Shown: positions 33,889-45,143 of the stretch, in pieces
Position numbering within the stretch: the first letter of the stretch is position 1
Layout of the letters: every line of letters begins with the position of its first letter
Notes under the pieces: model-generated
Told to the model about the DNA's origin: nothing
The model's input: the letters and a program-made list of their open reading frames with translations, nothing else
Database searches by the model: none
Program-made: the position numbers and the translations under genes
NCBI GenBank assembly: GCA_033807695.1
Contig: CM066308.1
Span: 2,542,001-2,606,000, forward strand
Length of the DNA stretch: 64,000 nucleotides
Reading direction: 5' to 3'
Source of the DNA: Daedaleopsis sinensis
Lineage: Eukaryota > Basidiomycota > Agaricomycetes > Polyporales > Polyporaceae

Positions 33889-34030
33889 AGTCGAGAAGGT
33901 GTTGCCCAGAAGTTCGTAAAGTAACTACCTAGTACCAGTTAGCCAGAAGAGTCCACACGCGACAACCTCCCCTGTAAGGTTGGAGCGTGGGAAGAAATCT
34001 GAAGGTGGTGGTAAGAGGTCAAGCAGGGTG

Positions 34031-34041
34031 GCACAAGGTCG
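34031..34041. repeat. LINE target-site duplication, right copy
   Basis: GCACAAGGTCG, identical to 27625-27635, directly outside the 5' end of the LINE and inside the hydrolase exon. Confidence 0.88.
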
Positions 34042-35164
34042 TCTTCGTCGCTGTGGTGTCGCCGATGCGAACGGTACGCTCCATCAATCCATGACACTTG
34101 TCCGAGTGATTCACAGTCAGGACGACAGTCGTCAGCAGAAGTTTTGTGTACTCACAACGAATAAGTCCAGCATGCGAGGATCCCAGGTCTTCCACGTCGG
34201 CCGACTCACGAAGAATGCTCGGGCTTGCTCGCGACTATCCCAAACGCTTTGGCGGTTCGCCTTACTGTCCCTGACTGTTGCTGTAGCTATCCTGCGCTGC
34301 TCTTGGAGATGTTGTGGGACCTCGCGCTTAGATATCGAAGGCTCTATCAGGAGGATAGCCTTGTACGGAACAGCTGGCAGGTGATCGGTGACGGTTGTGT
34401 GGGCTCTGGAGGGCAGAATGAGGTTCACGAATCGGGGCGGAGCGTCTGGAAAATCTCACACCGTACAGCACCCACCGGAGTGCCCTATAGCCACGAGATA
34501 ATGGCCGTGGAATCTCCCGCTGGCAACGAAATCTTTCACTCCGGTTGCCCAGTTGATTAACGCTATGCCAGTGGTCGTTTGCTGAGACTAGTTCTGAAGC
34601 GAGAGAAAACGCGTTACTCACTGACGGGAGCGTCATCGCTTAAAACATCAGCGTTTAGGATCGCACCTTCGCCTGAGTTCGGCATATCGAACGACCAGGC
34701 CTCGCGCACCAGACCCATGCCTTGCCAGTGGGAATGATCCTGAATCTCGAAAAGGTGTTGCAATATGGGCTCCCATACTTCTTTGTCTGAGGGCATCGGT
34801 CATGTTAGTCCTGCTGATGATGTGACGCGGATGTAGCAGACAACCGATACCTACGCGACGCAGTGCAATGGTATAGCAGCAAAGTCAAACCGTGTGGAGT
34901 GCGCTCCTTAGGGGCGTAGCACTTGGCCACCAGCTTGAACTGCTCTCCACCGCTAAACAAAGGGAAGGTTGTGGTGATCGTAGTAGTGTTGAATGGCATG
35001 ACAGAGAATGATAATCTTGTCCTCTTAAAAAGTCGTAAGCGTTGATGTGACGAGGTCGTCCTTGAAACTGTTTGAGGTTGAACGTTGACGGACCGGAACT
35101 ACTGGTGCAGTTGGACGGAAGGAAAGAGTAGAGTGTAGGAATTGGAGATACTAACCATCGTTGG

Positions 35165-35608
35165 TCAGGGAGACTCGATAGTCCTCGTGACTCCTACAAT
35201 GGTGACCGGGTATTCAATGTTACCGACTCGGAATTGACATCGCAAGCTAATTAGGGCGTTGGTCAACTCCGTCCCCAGCTCATCATAAAGCTTAGGAGAC
35301 GTTCTGACTTGATCGCAAAGTCGTGCTTGAGCTGTTGATGAGGAGGGGTCTCGGAAGGTTATAGGCGCCGCTGTGGGTGTTTGTGGCACAGCCACGAGCC
35401 CTGGTGTTGAACCATTTTGGGTAACCGCCCTTACGGTTGACGTCGGTCTCGAACGTACGTGAGTTAAAATTTTTGAGCCTCCTCACTGAGCTTACTTGTG
35501 TCACTCTGCAGAACATTCCTCTAGTAATACAAGATACTCACCGCACAATCGCACTAGCCCCAGCACAATGTCACTGTGCCCAGTGAACTCGGTCCTCGTG
35601 GTTGGCAT
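35165..35608 (-). CDS. Hypothetical small protein
   Basis: Two exons, 35608-35542 and 35481-35165, give 127 residues starting MPTTRTEFTGHSDIV and ending VGVTRTIESP. The donor is GTGAGT and the acceptor GTGAG, with matching phase. The C-terminal part (LCDQVRTSPKLYDELGTEL) looks like a folded helix. No family is recognised. The model rests only on frame length and one intron, and the gene is less GC-rich than its neighbours, so it may be spurious. Confidence 0.35.
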
Positions 35609-35868
35609 CGGCCCAGTAGCAATGCGGGCCGCGGCCGTACTATCATGCTTAGCCGAACCGTGCTCAAGCCGGAGAGACGCATCGCTAGTACTCGAGTGGT
35701 ATCGATCCACTAGGGAAAGCGGCACTGCGTCTGTATGCGGATTGCAGGTCACACGTCGCTATAAGTAGCACGGTCGCTCTACAACAGTCGCCGGTAGCAG
35801 ATTGCTCACGACCCCACCACAAAGCCTCCTCCAACGCCGATAAGCTTCATACATCATTTTCACCACAC

Positions 35869-37551
35869 ATGGGCAGCCCTATACTACTAGGAGAACAACA
35901 CGGCATCTCAGTCGTGGACTTTAAGCTGTTCTTAGACGGCTCTCACAGGGAGAAGCAGCAGGTCGCCGATGCCATCCTGGATTCGTTCAAACAGGTCGGA
36001 TTCGTCTATCTCGTGAACCACGGCATTCCGCAAGAGAAAATCGACGCGATGTTCGAATGGGTGCGTCGGCTTAGATGTCTTGGACGTTGGCTAATGTTGG
36101 CAACCAGTCGAAACGCTTCTTCGACCAACCGTTGGAGGTCAAGCAGCTAGCCCCTCACCCACCCTCCGGAAAACACCACCGAGGCGAGTCCGGAGGTTTA
36201 CTCATCCTATTTCTGATAACGCAAATATTCAGTCGTCGACGATTACAGGTTACTCCGCGCCTGGCGTGGAGAAGGTCGTCCAACACGTCTACGACGAAAA
36301 GGAGCTCAAGGACCTGCGAGCCAAAGCGCCAGATGTCAAAGAGAGCTTCGAGTGCGGTTGGGAGGAGAACGCGGGCATGCCGAACATCTGGCTCCCGGAG
36401 GATGTTCTTCCCGGGTTCAAGGAGGCCTGCATGGATTTCTACTGGGTCCGTCGCACACTTAAAAACTCGCTGCTGCAGTGCTGACCGCCAACGACCATCA
36501 CCGCCGCTTCCCTCCGCATCCGACACTGCACGCTGGCACATGTGCTGTATACCACGGTATGCTGTGTGCAGACATGCCACGAGACGGAGCTGCACATCCT
36601 CCGCGCGCTCACCGCGGCGCTCGGCATCCCCGCGACGCACCTCGTCGACTACCACACCGGGCACGACAACCAGCTCCGGCTGCTGCACTACCCGAGCGTT
36701 CCGGCCAGCGAGCTCGCGCAGGAGCAGCTCGCACGCATCGACGCGCACTCCGACTTCGGCTCCATCACGCTCCTGCTGCAGGACGGCGTCGGCGGGCTCG
36801 AGGTCGAGGACCCGCAGAGTCCCGGCCAGTTCAGGGTCAGTCTTAGTCTCAGTCTCCTTCTCAGTCTCACATCCACGCCCACGTTCACTTGCGAGTGGCG
36901 GCTGGCGGCTGGCAACTGGGTGCTGACGACCTGTAAATCTTCTGCGGCAGAGCGCACCCCCCATCGAAGGCGCGCTGATCGTGAACGCGGGCGACCTCAT
37001 GATGCGATGTGAGTGCGCCCGGCACCGCGGCCGTGGAATGGGAATGCAGCGTTCTGACTACCCTTCATACCACAGGGTCAAACGACGTGATCCGGAGCAC
37101 GGTGCACCGCGTCCGCGCGCCCCCCGATGCCCGCCCGGTAAACGGCATGGTCCCCGCCCGCTACTCCATCCCCTACGTGCGTGCTCCCTCCCCGCTTGCT
37201 GCTGCCATGTCCTGTCCCTGCGTGACTCACCACTGCCTCGAACTGATATCCCCCGTGCAGTTCTGTGCGCCGGTGAGTACATGCATGCTGCAGCGTGAGA
37301 GCACGAGTTCGCTGAAGTCGCGCCGGGGGCACCTGGCATGCGCAGGAGTTCACGGCCGTGGTCGAGTGCCTGCCCGGCACATTCTCGGACGAGAACCCGC
37401 CGAAGTACGAGCCGATCTCGGTGAGCAGGGGCCCCTCCCCTCCAGACTCTCAACCTTCCTGCGGATGCTGACACCGACTGACACTGGCTGAACGGGCGTT
37501 CGTCCAAAGACCGAGCAGTACATCTTGCAACGCCTTGCCGCTTCATACTAG
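35869..37551 (+). CDS. 2-oxoglutarate/Fe(II)-dependent dioxygenase
   Basis: Nine exons: 35869-36060, 36108-36183, 36249-36445, 36572-36835, 36951-37008, 37076-37176, 37261-37272, 37346-37420 and 37510-37551 (338 residues). The N-terminal DIOX_N part includes ILDSFKQVGFVYLVNHGIP. The jelly-roll core has the iron ligands HSD (IDAHSDFGSITLLLQD) and His in RSTVHRV, with the 2-oxoglutarate-binding RYSIPY. This is the isopenicillin-N-synthase/flavonoid-type superfamily; the substrate is unknown. The second intron starts GCGAGT, a GC-AG intron, and two donors are GTCCGT and GTCAGT. Intron-rich structure and 12-bp exon 7 are unusual but all phases agree. Confidence 0.9.
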
Positions 37552-38489
37552 TACTGAGTACTGAGCGCGGGCTCTTCGTCCGCCTTGGTCCGCAGCACTC
37601 GTTGTATGCCAGTGTACCTCGCACTGTATTCGGGTTGTGTCAATGGGCGAGCCTTTCGTTGCGCTCGGCTCGTGTACCTGTCTATCGGACCGCGCAGCGC
37701 GCCACGTATGTACTACTACTAGCTGTATGTATGTATGTCTGTATGTATACTATCCCCCAAAGTTCACGGTGGCACCAGCAAGAAGGCAGCAGTCAAACCG
37801 ATCCCAAACCGGTGTACGCATACGCGTATACGTATACGTATTCGTACAAGCCTATGCCTGATACCTATGGAAACAGCAGCGCTATACCGAGCAGACAGCT
37901 TTTGGAGTCGCCGGGAGGGCGCGGGTCTATGCAATGATGTACAATATGATACACAATAAATCAGCCAGCTCGTGCTCTCTGCTCAGCGGTTGGCTATGGG
38001 GGAATCGCGGCGGGCCCCTCTTGCGATGCGCGTGGCCCGGGTGTTTTCGACAGCAAGCAGACAGCAGGCGGCAGCTGAGGATGTATGGGTGTGATGGGTG
38101 GGAGGGCGGCGGGCGAGGAGGCAGCGGGATAGCGGATTAGGGAGGGGTTGGGGGGGATGATCAGACGGGTGCCAGGTGGGTGGGCGGATATGAGCGTGAG
38201 CAGCTTGAGCGTGAACGACACTTGCAACGTAATGTAGCGGTAAGGATAACGTCAATGGGTGGGGGACGATCGAGAGCAATGTGCAATGTGCAGGGGCATG
38301 TGCATGTGCATTTGCGGGGGGCGGGGTACGGGGATGGGGGAGATGCGGGGGGTGCTCGACGAATGGTGGTATGGGGCAGGTATCAATGCTGGCTATGGCC
38401 ATGGAGGTATGCAAATCCGATGATGAGAGCTACACATGCGAGTGGAAGAACGAACAGGAGGAAGCAGTCCAAGGGAAGGGGGGGTTCGC
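37552..38489. other. Convergent intergenic region with simple repeats
   Basis: Between the oxygenase (+) and the amidohydrolase (-). It includes GTAT-type repeats near 37720-37750, an alternating CGTATA stretch near 37815-37850, and G-rich runs on the + strand at 38090-38360. On the - strand just beyond the amidohydrolase stop, another frame encodes a hydrophobic stretch (see findings). No other gene was seen. Confidence 0.5.
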
Positions 38490-40376
38490 CTACTCCGGTG
38501 GGATCGGGTCGGGAGAAGGCGTCTTTTGTGGGAGGATCCAACTCTGCTGAATGCGGCGGGCGACTACTGTGCCGTGCCGGATGGTCGTGCGGGAGAACGA
38601 CGGGTTGAGGGCGGCCGCATGGAGCGAGTCGTTGTCGTGCAGCAGCACAAAGTCTGCCACCATCCCTGGCGCGGGCATGAGCGACAGCGCCGGGGTGCCC
38701 TTGTGGAAGCCACCGATGGCGAGGCGTGCGTTGAGCGTGACCGACTCCTGAAACGTACACGTCATAAGAAGGCGTTCATGTAAGAGAGTTCGCTCGCCGG
38801 CAGGAGGGAGACTCACAAGAAGCGTGCGACAATCGATCTTCTTGCCCGCCTGGAAGACTGCGACGCCCAGCGGGCAGAGCCCAAGGGGGTCCACGGGACC
38901 TTGTGGCGTGAACGCGTTCTCGACGTTATTCACCGCCATGGCCACACGCAGCCCATACTCGTTTGCGAGCTTCGGCACATTGAGCGTCCCGCGCGGGGCG
39001 TAGTCCAAGTTCCGACCCATCATGTACAGGTCGCTCGGCGGCAGGCCGACCAGCGTGATGGGGAGCCGCTCGTCCACAATGGCCGCCCGGAGCGCTTTCC
39101 ACTCCTCGGGCGAGAAAAGGGTGAGTCGGGTCGCGTGCCCGATGCATACGTGACAGCCGTGGCGCCACCGCCCGGCCTGAATGCGCTGTCGGAGCTGGTC
39201 GAGGACATACCAGATGAGCGGCTCTGCCGATGGCTCGAGGTTGTAGTCGAGGTGGAAGTCGACATGGATGCCGGCCTCTAGCGCGAGGTCGAAGATGAGG
39301 TCGATGTTACGCTTTGCGTGTTGAATGGTCGGCTCCACGTAAGGGGCGGAGCCGACAGCCTCTACGCCGTGGCGTCTAATCGCGCTCTGGAGGAGGACGT
39401 AATTGATGCCCGGCCGTTCGTCGGTGGGCGACGCGAAGAGGGGATCTTGTGCGAAGACTGGCGCGCAGAACCCATTAACCACGGATGAGGAGAGGATGCG
39501 GATGAACGTGCTTCACCTGCGATCTGTACGTGGCATATGTCCCGGTAGAGCTTGCGGAGGCGGAGGCCGGCGTCGACGCACGCGAAGTGCACGGTCTCGT
39601 CGACCTCGACATGGGCGCGCATGAGCGTTACCCCGCATTCGATGCTCTGGGTAATCAGCCTCCGCCCTCGGTCGTAGAGATCTTCAAGGTTCGTCGTGAA
39701 CCCGCTCTTCGCCTTTGCGGTGACGCGCAGGGCCTCCGAAAAATTGCTGCGCAGCCCGGTGAGTACGCAGACGGGAGAGCTCAGAGGGACCAAGCTACAG
39801 GTAACAGCCCCCCTCAGTCAACACAACGGAAACACGTACCCGGTGACAAGCTCGTCGCAGGAGTCGAGCAAGAAGCACTTGTCGAGGTGGATGTGTGCAT
39901 GGCAGAGTCTGCAGGGGGCCGGGGACGCGGGGTGAGTGCGAGCAGGGGGACGGAGGCAGAAACGGGACGGACGCTGGTATGAGGATCCCCCTCCCCTGCG
40001 CATCGAGCTCTGCATGGCTGCCCCGCGGCGTGCCCTGCCGGTCCCTGCCCGCCCCCGGGCTCAGCCCCGCATGCGACCCGCCGGTGTGGTGGTACTCCGG
40101 AGGCGCATGGCGTGTTGGAGAGTTGTGGCCGCTGCTGCCGCTGACACTGACGCTGGCGCTGCGGTTAGCGGAGGCGAGCTCGACGCGGTCGACGCGGCCG
40201 CCGACGCAGTAGACGTTGTAGAGGGGGTCGGCGAGGGTGGGTACGTCGGAGTCGAGCGGGAGGTGGACGTTGCGGATGACGAGCGTCGGGTAGTCCATGT
40301 TGACGTCCTGGACGTACGGCGAGCGGCGGTCGTGGTGGTTGTGGGTGTGTCCTGGCATGTCGGAGTCGACTTCCAT
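38490..40376 (-). CDS. Cytosine-deaminase-like amidohydrolase
   Basis: Five exons on the - strand, 40376-39973, 39908-39840, 39746-39517, 39457-38817 and 38747-38490, give 533 residues. Metal-site motifs of the amidohydrolase superfamily are HAHIHLDKCF (the paired histidines), HVEVDETVH, GIHVDFHLDYN and VCIGHATRLT. A late Asp region lies around VENAF. Related enzymes deaminate cytosine, creatinine or similar ring compounds at a Zn or Fe centre in the cytosol; the substrate here is unknown. The N-terminal domain carries a Ser/Gly/His-rich insertion of about 60 residues after ELASANRS. The first intron has a GTCCGT donor. The C terminus is short (KTPSPDPIPPE). Confidence 0.85.
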
Positions 40377-40803
40377 CGTGGCGGGGCGGGGGCGGACCCT
40401 TGGGGTATTTATGTGCGGCGATTTTCGAGAGTGGATCGGTGCAGAGCGGAGGCCGGGAGCTCGCCCACGGTGGTCTGCGGCCAGTGCGGGGCAAGTCCCG
40501 CAAAGTCCACGTCCGGTCCTCCCTCCCGGCGCGCCCTCTCTTTGCTCTCGGCCCGGCTGCCGTACACACAGGACCTAGTGCCTCGGCCCGAGCGCCGGCT
40601 TCCATTATCCCAGCCTCGCACAGACATTTGCCTATACACGTCCCTCTTCTCACTCACAAACAAAACAGAACGGGAAAAACGAACGGATGGGCCCGGTCTC
40701 GCTGTTCGCGGTCCTTACGACAACCGTGCCCTGCGACGACGTTAATGTCCGTCGCAGAATCATAGCAACCACGCGCCATCTCTATGAGCAGCAGCCCCTG
40801 CCC
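40377..40803. other. Intergenic between two - strand genes
   Basis: About 430 bp holding the amidohydrolase promoter and the 3' flank of the next gene. The stretch at 40620-40680 is A-rich on the + strand (ACAAACAAAACAGAACGGG). No gene was seen. Confidence 0.45.
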
Positions 40804-42581
40804 TCAGTCCTCCTCCATCTTCTCCACCTTCGCCTGCACCCTGCGCCGCTTCGAACGCGTGCTCCGGTACTGGTACTCGTCCTCGTCGCTCTCGCTGTAG
40901 TCCTCGTCAGGCACGTCCGCCCCATACAGTATCTCGCGCTTAGCCCGATCAATTCGGCGCAGGCGCGGCAGGTTGAACGCCAGCGACTTGTGGAATTCGG
41001 TCTAACAGGTCGCACGTATCAGCAACGATCCACTAGCGACTCGCTCGCCTGCAAACGCACCTTCGGCACCTTCACCTTCACCCCTGGTGGAGTCGCGGTG
41101 TGTACGCGGCGTTTCCTATCGTTGTACTGTATCACGCACGAAAAAAAAGAGTGCACGCGTCAGATAACGTATGTTCCGAGGTGATGCAGAAAAACGAGGT
41201 GTGTCGGTCGTGTGTCGCCCCTGCAGCCAGTGCCATATTCTGTGCGGTTTTCCCAAACAGGAATAGCTGTGCGGTGTGCAAGGGCGAACATAGTGTGGCT
41301 CGGGATATCCGGGCCATCCTCCGACCAATTTGTTTCCCGAGGCACAACAAACGAACAGGAAGCCGCTGCCATGCACTCGGGAAAAGAATGCACGGTGCGC
41401 CGGAGTCCGTCCCGAGTTTCGAGCGATCCAGACTAAAGGACGCTACCGAGTGCCACCAAGGCGAAGCGAGACTCGAGTGCGTCCGCGGCCGTCCCCAGCC
41501 TACGCGCTTTGTCATGTGCGCACAGGCTAATCTCAAGTGACGCAGCCCGGATATACATAACCTTCCGGCAAACAACGGTCCTCCGCCTCGATCCCGAGAA
41601 ACACCAAGATGAGACAGACACAGCGCAGCGCAAAAGACGCACCTTCTTCTGCTCCTCCTTGAAGAGCACCGCGAGCTGCTTGATCCAGCGCTGCATGTTC
41701 GACTCCGCCCGCCGCCGCTTCGCGAACCGCTGCAGCGCGTCGTCCTCGCCCTCGCGCAGGATGTCCTCGTCGTCGCTGTCCGGGACCACGTACGACTTCA
41801 CCGAGCTCGCCACGCTCCGCCGCGGCCGCTTCCTGCTGCACGGTGCGAGCGTGCTCGAGCTGCCTGCCAGTGTCTGCCTCGCCAACGACGTTGACGCCGA
41901 CGCCGATGTGGACGTGGACGGCCCCGCAGTCGACGGGCCTGGGGTCGGGCTCGGTTCGCTCTTGATCGGGTGCCTCGGCCTGCGCGGCCGCTTCATCGCC
42001 GGGGCTTGCGCTGTCCCACTCAGCTCTTCCTGGCCGAGGTAGTCCTCCTCGCTGAAATAGAACTCCGTGCCCGCCTCAATGTCGTCGTACAGGCCCATGC
42101 TCGGGGTGCGCCCCAGGCGGGCGAGGATCTTGAATTGCTTCAGGGTCGTTGGCACGCGCGACGTCATCATCGGGCCGTTCGGGGTGTACGTATGATGGTG
42201 CAGCACCTGGAGTGCAGTCCCATAGCGAAGAAGGACGCGAGCGACCGGCACGCACGGCGGAGGGTCAGATACAAAGCGACATGTGTACGGAGCGGGCGGA
42301 TAACGTACGGTGTAGTTCTGATTGATGACCGCGTGAATTCTGACCACCGCCGCGACGGCAGACAGGTGTCCATAGTGGTTCTGGAGCCACGTCCCGACCT
42401 GCGTATAATCTGGAATAGAGCGCGCCGCATGAGCGTGAGTGACACCCCGGCCTCACTCGGGACACAAGCATATGCACATACCCGCCGGATAAGGCAACTT
42501 GCCAATGCTGTCGTGGTAGTTCGTGTAGAGCTCATGATACCGTCTCCGCCGCGCGGGCAGCATCTCGTCCTTCCGGATCAT
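40804..42581 (-). CDS. Unknown, probably nuclear protein
   Basis: A - strand gene starting MIRKDEMLPARRRRYHELYT at 42581. Exon 1 ends near 42487. Exon 2 (QVGTWLQNHYGHLSAV) ends near 42308. Exon 3, from about 42196 to 41640, carries PTTLKQFKILARLGRTPSMG, SEEDYLG, a low-complexity STSTSASAST region, and basic and acidic patches (MKRPRRPRHP, PDSDDEDILREGEDD, KRRRAESNMQRWIK). A mini-exon at 41083-41061 (VKVKVPK) and a last exon at 41001-40804 end in an acidic then basic tail (DEDYSESDEDEY, RSKRRRVQAK). Several NLS-like clusters suggest the nucleus. The intron between 41640 and 41083 is about 550 bp, very long for this locus, and its donor is uncertain. Family not recognised. Confidence 0.6.
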
Positions 42582-42641
42582 CGCAGATAGTGTGTCTTGA
42601 CCGATGGCGCCCTGCAGCAGCCCAGCCCACGCCGCAGTCAG

Positions 42642-45143
42642 CTACCTCTGCACAGGAGTCCATATAAGACAAGTACACACCAGGTCCTCCTCTGGCTCGC
42701 CAGGCGCCTCAGGCTCCTCGACACCTTCCTCATCTTCACTGTCACCACCCTCCGCCTGCTCTGCATTCTCGCCGTCCTCCGCCGGTGCAGCAGGGTCATC
42801 TACTTGCATAGGCGCAGGCAGGGCAGCAGGAGCGGGTGCAGGGGGCGCCGTGACCTCCTCGAATGTGAGAGGCACGCCCCGCCTCATCATGAAATCCGCA
42901 CACAGCGGGGCCCCGAACTCCTTGCACGCCTTCTCGTCCTCTGCAGGCGGCAGGTCCTCCAGCTGCAGCGGATACTTCTTCACGATATGCACCGCGATGA
43001 TGTCAGAGAGGAAGGGGTACGCGTCCACGAGCTTGGCAAGCATCTTGCCCTTGCATCCGATCTCGAGACATCCCAGGGCGACGTCCTTTACGATTCGCTT
43101 GATCTCGCCCTCGTCAAGCTCCATCGCAGAGCGCGCGTACTCGAGGATACCGCCGAAACGCTCGGGGACGAACTTGCTTAGGAGTACATCGGTGATGTCT
43201 TTCCGCGTTAGCGGCCCGAGGTCCATCTCTTCAATCATGGTACTGCACTTCTCGACATATCGTGCGACCGTAGCCGACTTCTGCAAGCCCGCTGCGATCG
43301 TGATGGGTAGTGGATGCGGGTCGGAGAGAAAGACCGTGAGTAAGAGTACTAGACGGACTGTTGAATCTTGCGATGGGAAGTCTTTGTAAAGTGAGCGCAG
43401 GACAGTTGCGACGGACGTAGTGGTGATCGAGCGCGTGTTAAGGAATAACTGGTCGAGATATGAGAGAATGTGGTGCACCTGTGTTGGGATTTACTTACCT
43501 TAATGAGTTCATGTACCACAGAGCTATAGCGGTAATGGGTGAGCATTCGCGATGATGTACATGCGGAATCGGTGCGGTGACGTACGATAACTCAAACCGC
43601 AGGATGCCGTTTTTGTCTAGACGTTTTAACGCCATATAAGCCGGCTCGTTTGTCTTCGCTTCCATACAGATCTCCCCTGCGACCGTTCGACTGAGGAACA
43701 TACTGATGGAAGAAGAAAAGAACGCAAGAGCCATCGTCAGAAAGACACGCAGTAATGCTCGGTAGAGAAAAAGACTTCGTACTCAGGGTCCAGGCGTGAG
43801 AGTTCGCGCACATTCTGCACTATTTCGTCCGTGCGCGCATCGAACATAATTGCAGGCTTCTCAAACATCCTGCGGAACACAAAATTACGATACTAAAGAG
43901 GCAGTTTTCAGTACAGATTTAGTTACGATATACGACTGTACTCACTTTGCGATCCATATGGAAACCATTGGTCCTCGCGTATGGCAATAACCGTGGTTCG
44001 ATGGCCAGGACAAGTGGAAATTGTGCCATCATCGGATCCTATGTCCAGAAAGCGATCAAACCTTCGTTCAATATCCTACGATAACATCGTGGCGCACCCT
44101 GTCAGAGAAGGGGAGAAACTGCGTCCGCGGGCGGGGTTAAACCTCATTAGACTATTTTGGGGCAATCATCACACACCTTATACTTCTCGACCACATCCCT
44201 CACTTGTTCCCACTTGGCCGCTCGGTATTCCGTCGGGAACCTGTTCTGCTTCATGAACATGGTCAAAATCGTCCCGTCGTCTTCTGACTTTCCAGTCGGT
44301 ATGTTTCCATACATCCGCGCCGCGATCGAGAGGAAATGGGTGAAAACCGGGAAGGTTAATGTCCGCACCCAGCGGGTCTTGATGAACGTGACTTGCGTCC
44401 GGAAATAGTGGTGCATGGCTAGCTGTACCAGATACCGCGAGAGGTGTGCACCGCTGCCCAGGAGAATCTACGTCAGATGATAGATGAGCGTTCATCAGAC
44501 CACAGAAGTTCTCATAGCAAGGTTCAAGGCATATGAGACGGATATTGGCTCCCCGGCCTCCGACACAGACTTCTATCCGGCTAAATGCGCAGCATATACG
44601 ACTACCGCAGACATGCGTATAGCGAACATGCTACGATGGTGCGGCCGACAATCCCCCTGCAATGCCCTGCACTCCGGCTATATGAGCATAGACGACGGAG
44701 GCGGCCGGACGACAAACATTCCCCTCGCCCCTCTCCCTCCATCCGGGAACAAGATGTCTGAAGGAGTAAAGGGGTTCTTCCAGCGTCCGGGAGCACAACA
44801 TTCTTCCCGGTGACAGCAGGTGGGTGCATGCTCGCACAGAAGACGAGGCAGGGACTGAGGAACGGAGCACGTACATCGAGGACTCTCTCATTCATGAGTT
44901 TACCCCTCCCCAGGGCCCAGTACAACGCCTGGATACGGCCATAGCGGGCGAGAAAGTAAGTCGCGCGGACGTATGGATCTTTCATGAACTCGTAATGGCG
45001 TTTGGAGGACAGTGCAAACGTGGCGGGATTGTTGAGCTCGTTCAGGATGAGCTGGAGGATCTCATCTGGTTAAAGCCGCCAACGGATCAGTCTTGCGCAC
45101 CCATCACAACGCCTTTGGGCGACGCACCGCACAGATACTTCAT
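42642..45143 (-). CDS. Conserved-looking fungal protein of unknown function
   Basis: Exons on the - strand: 45143-45128, 45065-44875, 44467-44177, 44075-43946, 43869-43783, 43702-43586, 43523-43499 and 43478-42642, about 560 residues. The start reads MKYLCDEILQLILNELN, which resembles a short F-box-like helix. Then come ATYFLARYGRIQALYWALGR, HLSRYLVQLAMHHYF and IAIREDQWFPYGSQ. A long helical C-terminal part (ILSYLDQLFLNTRS, GKMLAKLVDAYPFLSDIIAV) ends in a Glu/Pro/Ala-rich acidic tail. I recognise no named domain with confidence. The junction between 43946 and 43869 is off by one base for the obvious GT-AG pair, so a tiny exon, an unusual splice site or an indel must be there. The start could lie further upstream. 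Confidence 0.6.

Larger units (their letters stand above)
27636..34030 (-). mobile_element. Full-length Tad-like non-LTR retrotransposon (LINE)
   Basis: A 6,395-bp element on the - strand with, in order, a 5' leader of about 140 bp, ORF1 (CCHC zinc knuckles), ORF2 (endonuclease, reverse transcriptase, RNase H), a 3' UTR of about 640 bp and a short (CAAA)n tail that reads TTTG repeats on the + strand at 27636-27652. Both ORFs are open end to end. Its ends are set by the direct repeat GCACAAGGTCG, which is also what restores the hydrolase frame. APE endonuclease plus RNase H and an ORF1 with zinc knuckles fits fungal Tad-type elements; the clade is inferred. Intact ORFs and an exact duplication suggest a young insertion. 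Confidence 0.92.
27215..34999 (-). pseudogene. Alpha/beta-hydrolase gene split by a LINE insertion
   Basis: Exons on the - strand are 34999-34855, 34786-34622, 34562-34460, 34405-34156, then one exon split into 34096-34031 and 27624-27497, then 27435-27357 and 27298-27215. Removing the LINE and one copy of the 11-bp duplication leaves an uninterrupted frame of 340 codons with correct phases at every junction. The nucleophile elbow GHSGG is at residues about 128-132. A late Asp-containing strand (VHIHVILGEHNDF) and a His motif (MPDLGHL) complete a likely Ser-Asp-His triad. The start MPFNTTTITTTF is an ATG at 34997-34999. The substrate is unknown; some fungal members are esterases or lactone hydrolases. 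The insertion falls after residue 243, so the product should now lack the catalytic Asp and His. Confidence 0.85.

Noticed and set aside
37700..37860. GTAT and CGTATA repeats as a mobile-element tail
   Set aside because: They are short simple repeats with no flanking duplication or element body.
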